Origin: Rhizobium sp. LC145
Lineage (GTDB): Bacteria; Pseudomonadota; Alphaproteobacteria; Rhizobiales; Rhizobiaceae
DNA: 64,000 bases
Direction of reading: 5' to 3'
Assembly: GCF_001005825.1 (NCBI RefSeq)
Contig: NZ_LBHV01000004.1
Location: forward strand, 558,001-622,000
Shown piece by piece: positions 49,753 to 58,886 of the stretch. The first letter of the stretch is position 1. Each line of letters begins with the position of its first letter. Both the position numbers and the translations under genes were made by a program. The notes beneath the pieces were generated by a model. It did not search any database, was not told where the DNA came from, and saw nothing but the letters and a program-made list of their open reading frames with translations.

Positions 49753-52038
49753 ATGTTGGTATCGATCCGTCGATGCTTTGGGGAATGGGTGAGGTCCATA
49801 AAGGGGGCAATGATCACTGACAAAGCCGAGACCGAAACGACCGTCGGATTTCCTCCGGCAGGGTCAGCGCATTCCCGCTTGCGCTGGCATCAGTCGCTCT
49901 TTGGCAAGATCACGCTCTTCCTGATCGCAGGCGTCATCTCCGCCTATGGCGTTGGCGCTCTGGCCGGACTGCTCATGGTGGAGCGGAACTCCCAGGAACA
50001 GTGGCGCCGCCAGGCGGAAATGAACGCCCAGATCGCCAGCTTCACAGTCCGCAACATCTACACCTTCGTGGCAGTCGAGGCGGACCCGTCCGGCCAGATC
50101 ATCCGAATTCTCAGCGAGCGGCCGCTCGGAGACGACGAATCGGTTCTCGATACCGGCTTCAATCCGGTCGACGTCCTGGCGCTTGCCGCGGCGCAGACGA
50201 AGAACGAAGTCTGGCTTTTCCGCTACGACAAGGAAACCGGCAGCCTCATCAGCTCCGCCGATGCCACGGGCGCTACATCCGGCGAGCATCTGGCTTTTCC
50301 AACGCCGCATCTGCCGAACAATTTCTTCACCGGCTTTGCCACGATCGGCGAAAGGGAGCATTTCATCGCTTCCCTGCCGGTCGCCACCTCGGCGGGCGAG
50401 CTTTTAGGGTCCGTCGTCACGAGCATCGGCGAGGCGGAAGAACTTCTGCGCACGCGTGACGACCTGGTCCGCAATTCATTCCTTGCCCTCATCGCCATGC
50501 TGGTCGTGATCAGCCTGGTCGTGACGCTGGTCATGCGGAGGCTTTTCCGCCCGGTTCCCGCGTTGGTAAAGGCCCTGACGCGCATCGCCCGGGATGATAC
50601 CGGCACTGTTACGCCCTTCCAGGGCCGGCACGACGAGATCGGCCGCCTTGCCGTCGCGATCGAAACGCTGCGGGAAGCGGTGGTCGAACGCGAGAACCTT
50701 CGCCAGGTCCGCGAAGTGGCCAAGCAGATGGAGCATATGGCGCATCACGATTCCCTGACCGGACTGCCCAATCGCGCCTTCTTCAACAAGGCGCTGGCCG
50801 ATGCCATCGAGACGACGGCCTCAGAGGGAAGCCGCTTCAACGTCATGCTGCTCGATCTCGACCGCTTCAAGTCCGTGAATGATACGTTCGGCCACGCTGC
50901 AGGCGATGCTCTTCTGGTTGCCGCAACCGAGCGCGTCGCGATGCTGCTCGGCCCCAAGGATATCGCCGCCCGCCTCGGCGGCGACGAATTCGCCCTGCTG
51001 CAATGGGTGGATCAGGACCCGATGTCCGAAGCTTCGCGGCTCGCAGAAGCCGTCGTGTCGGCGATCGGAACCCCCTTCACCATTCTCGGCAATCGGATCT
51101 CGATCGGCACAAGCGTCGGAATTGCCTGCGCGCCCTCCCACGGTGCAACGGCCGCGACCCTTCTCAAGAGCGCCGACGTGGCCCTCTACTGTTCCAAGAC
51201 CCGTGGCCGCGGCAATCATAGCTTCTTTACGGAAAGCATGGTGATGGCCACTCCGAACCTCTATGCGCTGGAGCAGGACCTCGAGATGGCGCTGGAACGC
51301 GGACAGTTCGCGCTGCATTACCAGCCGATCGTCACCGTCGCGGGAGGCAAGATCGCTGGTTACGAGGCGCTGCTGCGCTGGCGCCATCCGGAACACGGCA
51401 TGATACCGCCGGACCGGTTCATCCCGCTTGCCGAGGAAACGGGCCAGATCGTCAAGATCGGCGAATGGGTTATCCGCCAGGCCAGTCGGGATGCCCGGCA
51501 AATGCCGGAGGACACGGTAGTCACCGTCAACATCTCGGCCATCCAGCTTCACCATCGCAGCCTGGTGGATACGCTTCGTTCCGCACTTGCCGAAAGCGGG
51601 CTTGCGCCTTCCAGGTTCGAGGTGGAAGTCACCGAATCCGTCATGCTATCCGATGCGATCGCCTCCTCGGTGATCGGGGAGATCGACGCGATGGGCGTCG
51701 GCATCGTGTTGGACGACTTCGGAACCGGCTACGCATCGTTGAGCTATCTCCGAAAGCTCCCTATCCGGAAAATCAAGATCGACCGCAGCTTCATCGACGG
51801 GCTTGCCGCGCGGACGGAGAACGGAGCGCTCGTCAGCGGCATCGTCCAGCTCGCCAGAAGTCTCGGAATACAGACAACGGCGGAAGGCGTGGAAAGCGAA
51901 ATCGAATTGGAATTGCTGCGGCTCGCCGGCTGCGATCTCGCCCAAGGCTACCACATCGGCAGGCCGGCGCCTCTCACGCGGGCGTCAGCCCCCATCAAAA
52001 GATCGCCGATCCGCACCTCGTCAACGGGAGCATCGTGA
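49753..52038 (+). CDS. Membrane GGDEF-EAL protein with periplasmic sensor domain
   Basis: The 761-residue protein has TM1 (ITLFLIAGVISAYGVGALAGLL), a periplasmic domain of about 150 residues, TM2 (FLALIAMLVVISLVVTLVM) and a HAMP-like linker. A GGDEF domain with intact GGDEF at 409-413 (ARLGGDEFALL) follows, then an EAL domain with intact EALLRW at 538. DDFGTGYASLSYLRKLP and KIDRSFI support an active phosphodiesterase. Both c-di-GMP synthesis and hydrolysis may be possible. The ATG at 49753 has AGGAG 6 nt away. The next gene begins 1 nt after its stop and encodes a periplasmic binding protein. Confidence 0.92.
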   Translation: MLVSIRRCFGEWVRSIKGAMITDKAETETTVGFPPAGSAHSRLRWHQSLFGKITLFLIAGVISAYGVGALAGLLMVERNSQEQWRRQAEMNAQIASFTVRNIYTFVAVEADPSGQIIRILSERPLGDDESVLDTGFNPVDVLALAAAQTKNEVWLFRYDKETGSLISSADATGATSGEHLAFPTPHLPNNFFTGFATIGEREHFIASLPVATSAGELLGSVVTSIGEAEELLRTRDDLVRNSFLALIAMLVVISLVVTLVMRRLFRPVPALVKALTRIARDDTGTVTPFQGRHDEIGRLAVAIETLREAVVERENLRQVREVAKQMEHMAHHDSLTGLPNRAFFNKALADAIETTASEGSRFNVMLLDLDRFKSVNDTFGHAAGDALLVAATERVAMLLGPKDIAARLGGDEFALLQWVDQDPMSEASRLAEAVVSAIGTPFTILGNRISIGTSVGIACAPSHGATAATLLKSADVALYCSKTRGRGNHSFFTESMVMATPNLYALEQDLEMALERGQFALHYQPIVTVAGGKIAGYEALLRWRHPEHGMIPPDRFIPLAEETGQIVKIGEWVIRQASRDARQMPEDTVVTVNISAIQLHHRSLVDTLRSALAESGLAPSRFEVEVTESVMLSDAIASSVIGEIDAMGVGIVLDDFGTGYASLSYLRKLPIRKIKIDRSFIDGLAARTENGALVSGIVQLARSLGIQTTAEGVESEIELELLRLAGCDLAQGYHIGRPAPLTRASAPIKRSPIRTSSTGAS

Positions 52039-52039
52039 A

Positions 52040-52978
52040 ATGCCTGTACGCGTTGCGAAGCTATTTTCCCACGAAAGCCGAAGAGTAGGCCGATATCTTG
52101 CCTCAGCCCTGCTCATTGCCTCGCTCTGTCCAGCGACCTCCGTTGCGCAATCCACGGAAGACACGCTTGCCGCGATCGCAAACACCAAAACGATCACGAT
52201 CGGCTACCGGGAAGACGCTCCTCCCTTCTCCTACCGTCTGAGCGACGGCAAAGTCGTCGGCTACTCGATCGATCTGTGCCGACGGATCGCCGAAAGTGTC
52301 CGGCAGCATCTCAAGCTCGACAAGCTGGAGGTCATGCTGGTTCCCTCGACAGCCGCGACCCGCTTCGTGCTGGTCAAGAGCGGCAAGGTCGATCTCGAAT
52401 GCACCACCACCACCAATACCGCGGAGCGGCGCGAGCAGGTGGCCTTCTCCTATCCGCATTTCATGACGGCGACGCGCTTCGTCTCCCGCAAGAGCGACGG
52501 GCTGACCGGCATCAAGGACTTGAGCGGTCGCAGCGTTGTCTCCACCACCGGGACCATCAACGTGGAGCAGTTGAACGCACTCAACCGGCGCGAAAACCTC
52601 AACATCTCCGTTCTCCTGGCCAGACAGCACGCCGATGCGTTCGCCATGGTGGAGAAAGGGCGAGCCTCGGCATTCGTCATGGATGGGATTTTGCTTGCCG
52701 CACTCGTCGCCTCATCGAAGGACCCGGCCGCCTTTGCCATTTCCGAGGATACGTTCGGTCCGCCCGAACCCTACGGCATCCTGATGCGCAAGGATGATTC
52801 CGCCTTCAAGGAGGTCGTCAACGATGCGCTGAGGGAGGTGTTCGTCAGCGGCGAGATCTACGAGATCTACGAGAAATGGTTCATGTCGCCGATCCCGCCG
52901 GACAACCGAAATCTCAACCTGCCGATTTCACCCACAATGCAGGCGGCATTCGAGAGCCCGCACGAATACCTCGAGTGA
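52040..52978 (+). CDS. Periplasmic solute-binding protein (SBP_bac_3, amino-acid type), no transporter nearby
   Basis: The 312-residue protein has a signal peptide (RYLASALLIASLCPATSVAQ) and the amino-acid-binding fold: KTITIGYREDAPPFSYRL, VVGYSIDLCRRIAE, DLECTTTTNTAERREQVAF. The family resembles GltI/glutamate-aspartate-type receptors. No ABC permease or ATPase lies nearby. It is coupled to the GGDEF-EAL gene upstream (1-nt gap) and followed by a paralogue, so a sensory role is inferred. Confidence 0.85.
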   Translation: MPVRVAKLFSHESRRVGRYLASALLIASLCPATSVAQSTEDTLAAIANTKTITIGYREDAPPFSYRLSDGKVVGYSIDLCRRIAESVRQHLKLDKLEVMLVPSTAATRFVLVKSGKVDLECTTTTNTAERREQVAFSYPHFMTATRFVSRKSDGLTGIKDLSGRSVVSTTGTINVEQLNALNRRENLNISVLLARQHADAFAMVEKGRASAFVMDGILLAALVASSKDPAAFAISEDTFGPPEPYGILMRKDDSAFKEVVNDALREVFVSGEIYEIYEKWFMSPIPPDNRNLNLPISPTMQAAFESPHEYLE

Positions 52979-52989
52979 AGGAGGTCGCC

Positions 52990-53889
52990 TTGCGTGTTTC
53001 AGCCATCTTCCGATACGTATCTGCGGCGATCTTCGCCGCTGTCCTCGCAGCCGCGCCGCAAACGCGGGCGGAGGCTCCTGCGTCAACTCTCGAGCGCATA
53101 GCCGAGACCGGCAAGATCCGCATCGGCTATGGCGATTCGCCGCCTTTCTCCTATACCGACAAGGACGGAACCATCGTCGGCTACTCGATCGACATCTGCA
53201 AGCGCCTGAGCGAGGAGTTGAGGGAAAGGCTGCGCCTTCCGGCCATCGGGATCGAATATGTCTTCCGGACACCCAGCAATCGGGTGCAATTGCTGAACGA
53301 CGGCGCGATGGACATCGAATGCAACAGCAGCACCAACACGCCGGAGCGGCGGCGCAGCGTCGCCTTCACCCGCAGCCATTTCTATGTCGCCACCCGCTAC
53401 GTCGCCTTGGCGAAAAACGATCTGCGGACGATCGAAGACCTGAGAGGCCGAACCGTGAGCGTGGCGCTGGGCACGGTCAATGTCGGCCAGATCAACCAGC
53501 TCAACCGGGAGCGTAAGCTCAATCTCTCCATCGTGACGTCCGACAGCGTGCAAGGGGCGTTCGACATGATCACCAACGGCATGGCCTCCGCCTATGCCAT
53601 GGACGAGGTGCTCCTGAGCGCAATGATCGGGCGTACCGGAAATCCGGAAGACTATACGGTCTCGACGGAAGTGGTGGCCGAGCCGCAGCCCTATGGTTTC
53701 ATGGTACGCCTGAGCGACACGGAATTTCATGACGCGGTAAATACGGCGCTGGCGAAAATCTATGCAAGCGCGGAGATGCAGGAGATCTATGATCGCTGGT
53801 TCACGCGCCCCATCCCGCGCGACAATGTCAATCTGCACCTGCCAATGAGTGAGACTTTGAGGCGTTCCTTTGCCGATCCCGGCCGATAG
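52990..53889 (+). CDS. Periplasmic solute-binding protein (SBP_bac_3), paralogue of the preceding gene
   Basis: The 299-residue protein has a signal peptide (SAAIFAAVLAAAPQTRAEA) and the same landmarks as its neighbour: KIRIGYGDSPPFSYTDK, IVGYSIDICKRLSE, DIECNSSTNTPERRRSVAF. A TTG at 52990, 5 nt after AAGGAGG, is the best start; the in-frame GTG at 52975 overlaps the previous gene. Side by side with its paralogue, it probably arose by tandem duplication followed by clear divergence, perhaps in ligand. Confidence 0.82.
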   Translation: MRVSAIFRYVSAAIFAAVLAAAPQTRAEAPASTLERIAETGKIRIGYGDSPPFSYTDKDGTIVGYSIDICKRLSEELRERLRLPAIGIEYVFRTPSNRVQLLNDGAMDIECNSSTNTPERRRSVAFTRSHFYVATRYVALAKNDLRTIEDLRGRTVSVALGTVNVGQINQLNRERKLNLSIVTSDSVQGAFDMITNGMASAYAMDEVLLSAMIGRTGNPEDYTVSTEVVAEPQPYGFMVRLSDTEFHDAVNTALAKIYASAEMQEIYDRWFTRPIPRDNVNLHLPMSETLRRSFADPGR

Positions 53890-53903
53890 GACGGAAAAAT
53901 CTC

Positions 53904-53954
53904 ATGACCGCCGATGCCAACTATGGCAGGGAGGTGATTGCTGCACTTATCTAA
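53904..53954 (+). other. Possible 16-codon small ORF before the exporter-like gene
   Basis: ATG at 53904 opens a frame of 16 residues (MTADANYGREVIAALI) preceded by GGAAA. It lies in the 104-nt gap between the second binding protein and the ABC-type gene. It could be a leader peptide or chance; the gap holds no clear terminator. Confidence 0.2.
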
Positions 53955-53993
53955 GTATATTGATTGTGGGGCAGGCGATCGGGACGGTGTAGC

Positions 53994-55769
53994 ATGGCTG
54001 ATCTGGCAGAGGGCGAAGTCCGGCCCTTCCTCGAAGGACAGGAATACGAACTAGGTTTCTATGATCAGCTCAGGCTGATGTCGCGAGCCTTCTGGGCCTC
54101 GCCGGTCCGTAACCGCGTGGTCGTGCTCGCTTTCGGGCTGCTCGCGATCATCCTGCTGACGACCTATGCCCAATACCGCCTCAACCAGTGGAACGTACCG
54201 TTCTACAACGCCCTCGAGCGCCGTGATCTCACCAGTTTCATCGAACAGTTGAAGGTATTCGCCGTCATCGGCGGGTCGTTGCTCGTTCTGAATGTCGTAC
54301 AGGCCTGGCTCAACCAGATGGCCGCCCTCTACATGCGCGAGGGCCTTTCCCGCGATCTCGTAAACCAATGGCTGAAACCGAGGCGGGCGCTGCAACTTGC
54401 GCAGGTGGGTGTGATCGGCGTCAATCCCGATCAGCGCCTGCACGAGGATGCCAGGAACCTCTCCGAAATCACGACGACGCTTGCAATCGGCCTGGTGAGT
54501 TCGACGATCCTGCTCGTCAGCTTCATCGGCGTGCTATGGGCTGTTTCGGCGAACTTTTCCTTCAGTTTCAGTGGCAGGGAAATCGTCATTCCAGGTTATA
54601 TGGTCTGGGCCGCCCTGCTCTATGCCGGTTCGGCCTCGATGCTGAGCAACCTCGTCGGCGGAGGCCTGCCGATCCTCAATTCCGAGCGCTATTCGAAGGA
54701 GGCGGAACTCCGCTTCGCGCTGATGCACGCCAACGAGAACCTGACGGCGATCACGCTCGCCAACGGGGAGGAGAGCGAGAGGCGGCGTATCCAGCTTTCG
54801 ATCAGCACCGTGCTTGGGGTGATCCGCCGGCTGGTGACCGCCTATACCAACCTGACATGGGTTTCCGCCGGCTTCGGATGGCTGTCGACGATCGCACCCA
54901 TCCTGATCGCCGCTCCGGTCTATTTCTCCGGCAATCTTTCCTTCGGGGGACTGATGATGGCGGTCGGCGCCTTCAATCAGGTGAATGCCGCCCTGCGCTG
55001 GTATGTGGATAATTTCCGCCAGATCGCCGACTGGAAAGCGGCTCTGATGCGCGTTTCGACCTTCCGCAACGCCCTCGGCATGATCGAGATCGCGCCGCCG
55101 CGAAGCGAAATCCGATGCCTGGAAAGCAGCGACGGGACGATGCGCATACGGCACCTCGAGGTATTTTCCGGACCCGAAGAGCAATACGGGCTGCGCTTGC
55201 CGGACGAGGAGGTCGTCATCAGGCAGGGAGAGCGGCTGATGATCAACGGCGACCCCGGCGCCGACCGGCGCATGCTCTTCCAGGCTCTTGCGGGCATCTG
55301 GCATTGGGGCCATGGCGAAGTTGTCCTGCCGACCAAAGACCGCATGCTCTTCATGCCCCAGAAGGGCTATCTGCCGGCTGTCACGCTGCGTGAGGTTCTG
55401 ACTTACCCGGCCAATCCCGCCGACTATGACGATGAGAGCCTGATGCTGGCCTTGAACGACGCGGGCCTGGTTCGCATGACGCGCCTGCTCGATTCGGCGG
55501 ATCGCTGGGACAGGGTTCTGGACGAGGACGACCAGGTGCGGCTGCGCATTGCCAACGCGCTCATCCTCGCGCCGCGTTGGCTGATCATCGAAAATGCGCT
55601 TGAAGGCCTGGATCGCGAAACGCAGGAAACGCTCGCCCGGCTGCTCGCCGGAATGCGGGAGACGACGATCGTCTATATCGGCCGCTCGGACGTCTACCAC
55701 GAAATCCTGTCGCCGCGGCAGATACATCTGGAGGTGATTGCCGGCGGCCAGGCAAACGGCTCGAAATAG
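53994..55769 (+). CDS. SbmA/YddA-like exporter-fold protein with degenerate ATPase domain
   Basis: The 591-residue protein has an N-terminal SbmA/BacA-like membrane domain with about six helices (LTTYAQYRLNQWNVPFYNALERRDL is highly typical) and a C-terminal ABC ATPase-like domain. All catalytic motifs of that domain are altered. Walker A reads GDPGADRR at 419-426 (no Lys, no second Gly, no Ser/Thr), the signature region reads LDEDDQVR near 510 instead of LSxGEQQR, and Walker B reads WLIIENALEG at 529. The reading frame is intact. SbmA and BacA, of the same fold, lack the ATPase and import peptides using the proton gradient. Peptide or small-molecule transport is inferred. Confidence 0.85.
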   Translation: MADLAEGEVRPFLEGQEYELGFYDQLRLMSRAFWASPVRNRVVVLAFGLLAIILLTTYAQYRLNQWNVPFYNALERRDLTSFIEQLKVFAVIGGSLLVLNVVQAWLNQMAALYMREGLSRDLVNQWLKPRRALQLAQVGVIGVNPDQRLHEDARNLSEITTTLAIGLVSSTILLVSFIGVLWAVSANFSFSFSGREIVIPGYMVWAALLYAGSASMLSNLVGGGLPILNSERYSKEAELRFALMHANENLTAITLANGEESERRRIQLSISTVLGVIRRLVTAYTNLTWVSAGFGWLSTIAPILIAAPVYFSGNLSFGGLMMAVGAFNQVNAALRWYVDNFRQIADWKAALMRVSTFRNALGMIEIAPPRSEIRCLESSDGTMRIRHLEVFSGPEEQYGLRLPDEEVVIRQGERLMINGDPGADRRMLFQALAGIWHWGHGEVVLPTKDRMLFMPQKGYLPAVTLREVLTYPANPADYDDESLMLALNDAGLVRMTRLLDSADRWDRVLDEDDQVRLRIANALILAPRWLIIENALEGLDRETQETLARLLAGMRETTIVYIGRSDVYHEILSPRQIHLEVIAGGQANGSK

Positions 55770-55797
55770 GCGAGCTTCACTCGCCCGATATGGCGGT

Positions 55798-55824
55798 GGG
55801 GCGCGGCGGCGAGCGCCGCGCCCC
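55798..55824. terminator. Bidirectional terminator between the exporter-like gene and terC
   Basis: A perfect 11-bp stem GGGGCGCGGCG with its complement and a 5-nt loop lies between convergent genes. A smaller hairpin (GGCGAG/CTCGCC, 5-nt loop, 55769-55785) begins at the last base of the upstream stop codon. Confidence 0.75.
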
Positions 55825-55830
55825 AGCTTG

Positions 55831-56484
55831 TCAGAAGCCGATATAAGGCAGGACTTCCACGCCGCCGCGATAGATCATTTCCAGCGCGACATAGAGGATC
55901 ACGGCCAGACCGACATAGGCGATCCAGCGGTGCTTGTTGAGGAGGCGCGCGATGAAGCTCGCCGCGATACCCATCAGTGCGATCGACAGCACGAGACCGA
56001 AAATCAGCACTTCCGGATGCTCGTGAGCAGCCCCTGCGACGGCGAGAACGTTGTCGAGCGACATCGAGACGTCAGCGATGACGATCTGCCAGGCGGCCTG
56101 CGCAAAGGTCTTGCGCGGCGCATTGCCGGCAACTGTCCCGTCCGCGTTGAGATCGGCATTCTCCAGAGCTTCCGTCGCTTCTTCTTCCTGCCCGTGGTTG
56201 GCGCGCAGTTCACGCCACATCTTCCAGCAGACCCAGAGCAGCAGGATACCGCCGGCGAGCAGCAGTCCGACGATCTGAAGGAGCTGTGTCGTGACGAGGG
56301 CAAAGCCGATACGCAGCACGGTCGCGGCGATAATACCGATGAGAATCGCCTTGGCGCGCTGCTCCTTCGGCAGGCCGGCGGCCGCAAGGCCGATGATGAT
56401 GGCATTGTCCCCGGCCAGAACAAGGTCGATCATGATGACTTGCAGGAGCGCCGAAAAGGCCTCCGGCGTGAAGAATTCAGTCAT
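55831..56484 (-). CDS. TerC-family membrane protein
   Basis: The 217-residue protein has about seven hydrophobic helices and the paired acidic motifs of TerC/YjbE proteins: MIDLVLAGDNAIIIGLAA and IVIADVSMSLDNVLAVAGAA. The polar stretch between (QEEEATEALENADLNADG) is a cytoplasmic loop. Members have been linked to tellurite resistance and to manganese export or metallation of exported proteins. No yybP-ykoY riboswitch was recognised upstream. Confidence 0.87.
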   Translation of the reverse strand: MTEFFTPEAFSALLQVIMIDLVLAGDNAIIIGLAAAGLPKEQRAKAILIGIIAATVLRIGFALVTTQLLQIVGLLLAGGILLLWVCWKMWRELRANHGQEEEATEALENADLNADGTVAGNAPRKTFAQAAWQIVIADVSMSLDNVLAVAGAAHEHPEVLIFGLVLSIALMGIAASFIARLLNKHRWIAYVGLAVILYVALEMIYRGGVEVLPYIGF

Positions 56485-56918
56485 TTGGCACCCGATCTCT
56501 TAAAATCTCAAAAGAGGGGCACCTGCATGCGTGGCCGACGCAATGGATCGATCGTTCTGAAGCCGCATATGCCGCCGCTGCAGAGTAGATCGTCAGAGTT
56601 ATCGCCGGATTTCCACGGACACCAGGCACCCAGTTAGACGATCCAGTCCGACATCACAGCTCATGCGAGCTGCCAGAGGGGCCCGGTCTGGTGGCGAGAC
56701 AATTAGCCTGAGGAAATAAAAAATCAAGTGGCCATAATACTGTCCACATTGACTGCCCCGCCTATCCCGGCTTTCGAACGGTATCGCCACCCTCCTTAAC
56801 GGAACCGGATGTGGTGTAACCGCATTGACAGCGCTATGTTCATGAAGAAGAAATCTGCGACCTCTATCGGGATATCCTGCATATCCTTCGTCCCATCCGA
56901 TTCCACGAAGAGTGAACA
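56485..56918. other. Intergenic region between divergent terC and ugd
   Basis: The 434 nt carry no gene that I can support. An A-rich stretch at about 56709-56732 may be a promoter element. No strong hairpin, EcfG site or riboswitch was recognised. Confidence 0.4.
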
Positions 56919-58085
56919 ATGAAAGTAGCAGTCGCCGGGCTGGGTTACGTCGGTCTCTCGAATGCCGTCCTGATCGCCCAGAACCACGAAGTCGTCGCCG
57001 TCGACATCGCTCCGCAGCGCGTCGAAAGCGTCTTGAATCGTAAGTCTCCGATCGTGGACCCCGATATCGAGGCCTTCCTTTCGACCCGAAAACTGAACCT
57101 TACCGCGACGACGGACGGCAGCAAGGCCTACAGGGATGCGGATTTCGTCATCGTGGCGACGCCGACCAACTACGACCCGCAGACCAACTATTTCAACACG
57201 AAGGCAGTCGAGGCCGCGGTGGATACGGTCCTTTCCGTCAACCGGAACGCCACCATCGTCATCAAGTCGACCATTCCCGTCGGCTACACGGAACATTTGC
57301 GCAAGCGGACCGGATATCGCGACATCATCTTCTCGCCCGAGTTCCTGCGTGAAGGTAAGGCGCTGCACGACAATCTCTATCCTTCCCGGATCATCGTCGG
57401 CGACAAATCCGAAAGGGCCAGGATCTTTGCGGAACTGCTGCAGGAAGGGGCGATCCACAAGGACGCTCCCGTCATCTTCACCGGATCGAGCGAGGCGGAG
57501 GCGATCAAGCTGTTCGCCAATACCTATCTCGCCATGCGGGTTGCCTATTTCAACGAGGTGGACACCTATGCCGCCTCGCGCAGCCTGGCGACCAAGGAAA
57601 TCATCGACGGCGTCTGCCTCGACCCCCGGATCGGCAGCCATTACAACAATCCCTCCTTCGGCTATGGCGGCTACTGCCTCCCGAAGGATACCAAGCAATT
57701 GCTGGCGAACTACAGCGAAGTTCCCCAGGCACTCATCCGAGCGATCGTCGATTCCAACTCGACGCGCAAGGACTTCATCGCCGACAGCATCTACCGCATG
57801 GACCCGAAAGTGGTGGGCGTCTACCGCCTGACCATGAAGGTGGGATCGGACAATTTCCGTGATTCCTCCGTCCAAGGCGTGATGAAGCGCATCAAGGCGA
57901 AGGGCATCGAGGTCGTGGTCTACGAGCCGTCCTACAACGAGCCGGAATTCTTCAGGTCGACGGTCATCCGCGATCTCGAGGAGTTCAAGGCGCGCAGCGA
58001 CGTGATCCTCGCCAACCGCATCACGCCCGAGATCGCCGACGTTAAGGACAAGATCTATACGCGCGATCTCTTCGGCGTGGATTGA
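56919..58085 (+). CDS. ugd: UDP-glucose 6-dehydrogenase
   Basis: The 388-residue protein has the same length as E. coli Ugd. The N-terminal Rossmann motif is [19 protein letters not shown], with [19 protein letters not shown] and the catalytic Cys253 in [15 protein letters not shown]. It oxidises UDP-glucose twice to UDP-glucuronate, a precursor for uronic acids in surface polysaccharides. GAAGAG precedes the ATG. UDP-glucuronate would provide the carboxyl group that the asparagine-synthase-like enzyme in the polysaccharide cluster could amidate. Confidence 0.93.
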   Translation: MKVAVAGLGYVGLSNAVLIAQNHEVVAVDIAPQRVESVLNRKSPIVDPDIEAFLSTRKLNLTATTDGSKAYRDADFVIVATPTNYDPQTNYFNTKAVEAAVDTVLSVNRNATIVIKSTIPVGYTEHLRKRTGYRDIIFSPEFLREGKALHDNLYPSRIIVGDKSERARIFAELLQEGAIHKDAPVIFTGSSEAEAIKLFANTYLAMRVAYFNEVDTYAASRSLATKEIIDGVCLDPRIGSHYNNPSFGYGGYCLPKDTKQLLANYSEVPQALIRAIVDSNSTRKDFIADSIYRMDPKVVGVYRLTMKVGSDNFRDSSVQGVMKRIKAKGIEVVVYEPSYNEPEFFRSTVIRDLEEFKARSDVILANRITPEIADVKDKIYTRDLFGVD

Positions 58086-58097
58086 GCGGCCGGCCGC

Positions 58098-58886
58098 TCA
58101 TACAACCGTTGCCCGCCCCTCGTCGATCTTCAGCACGGTCAGGTGACCGGAGAAAAAGGCACCCGTATCGATCCCGATCCGCCCCGGCCCGAACTCCAGT
58201 TCCTGAACCGGGGTGTGCCCATGGATCACGAGATAGGGCAATTTCGGGCCTTCCGTCAGGAAAGGGTCCCTGATCCACAGGAGATCCTGATCGCTCTGCT
58301 CTTCGAGAGAGATTCCCGGCCGAACGCCCGCATGCACGAAGAAATATTCCCCGATGCGGAAGGTGATCGGCAGCTCCTCGAGGAATTGGCGATGTTTCTG
58401 CGGCACGGCGTGTTCGAGAACCGAGCGAAGCGCCTCGCCGTCGGCACCGTAACGGGAGATCAGGTCCTGGGGATCGATGCCGTACGACATCAGGGTCTGC
58501 CGACCGCCGAGCTCGAGCCAGTCCCATAAGCGTTTCGGGTTCTGCAGGAAGCGCAGAAAAAGTTCGTCGTGATTGCCGCATAGGGCAATTCTTCTGAGAT
58601 TATGGCGGTTCGGCGCGATGAGATGATCCAGAACCTCAGCCGAACGCGGCCCCCGATCGACGTAATCGCCGAGCAGCACCACGAGGCCGGGCCGCCCGCG
58701 CGCCATGATATCGGCCTGGATACGTTCCTCGGCAGCCAGGAGTTCGTCCAGGCAGCCATGCACGTCACCGATGACATAGATGGGGTAGCGCGGCGGCCTC
58801 TCGCCGAGATCGATCCGGCGCCGTGGGGGATTTCTCGACTCCGGAGAGTTCTTTCGCGCCAGCCAGCGCCCGATCTTCAGCATCAT
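58098..58886 (-). CDS. PPP-family metallophosphoesterase (serine/threonine protein phosphatase-like)
   Basis: The 262-residue protein has the metallophosphatase signatures VIGDVHGCLDEL, LLGDYVDRGPRS and CGNHDELFL, with metal-binding His in FFVHAGVRP and VIHGHTPV. This matches bacterial PrpA/Bsu-PP2A-like phosphatases, but small-molecule substrates such as diadenosine tetraphosphate are also possible. Its ATG overlaps the stop of the phosphohexomutase gene by 4 nt. Confidence 0.85.
   Translation of the reverse strand: MMLKIGRWLARKNSPESRNPPRRRIDLGERPPRYPIYVIGDVHGCLDELLAAEERIQADIMARGRPGLVVLLGDYVDRGPRSAEVLDHLIAPNRHNLRRIALCGNHDELFLRFLQNPKRLWDWLELGGRQTLMSYGIDPQDLISRYGADGEALRSVLEHAVPQKHRQFLEELPITFRIGEYFFVHAGVRPGISLEEQSDQDLLWIRDPFLTEGPKLPYLVIHGHTPVQELEFGPGRIGIDTGAFFSGHLTVLKIDEGRATVV

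Noticed and set aside
56485..56918. yybP-ykoY manganese riboswitch upstream of terC
   Set aside because: TerC genes can have one, but I could not find the conserved stem and GGGGAG-type elements on the minus strand.
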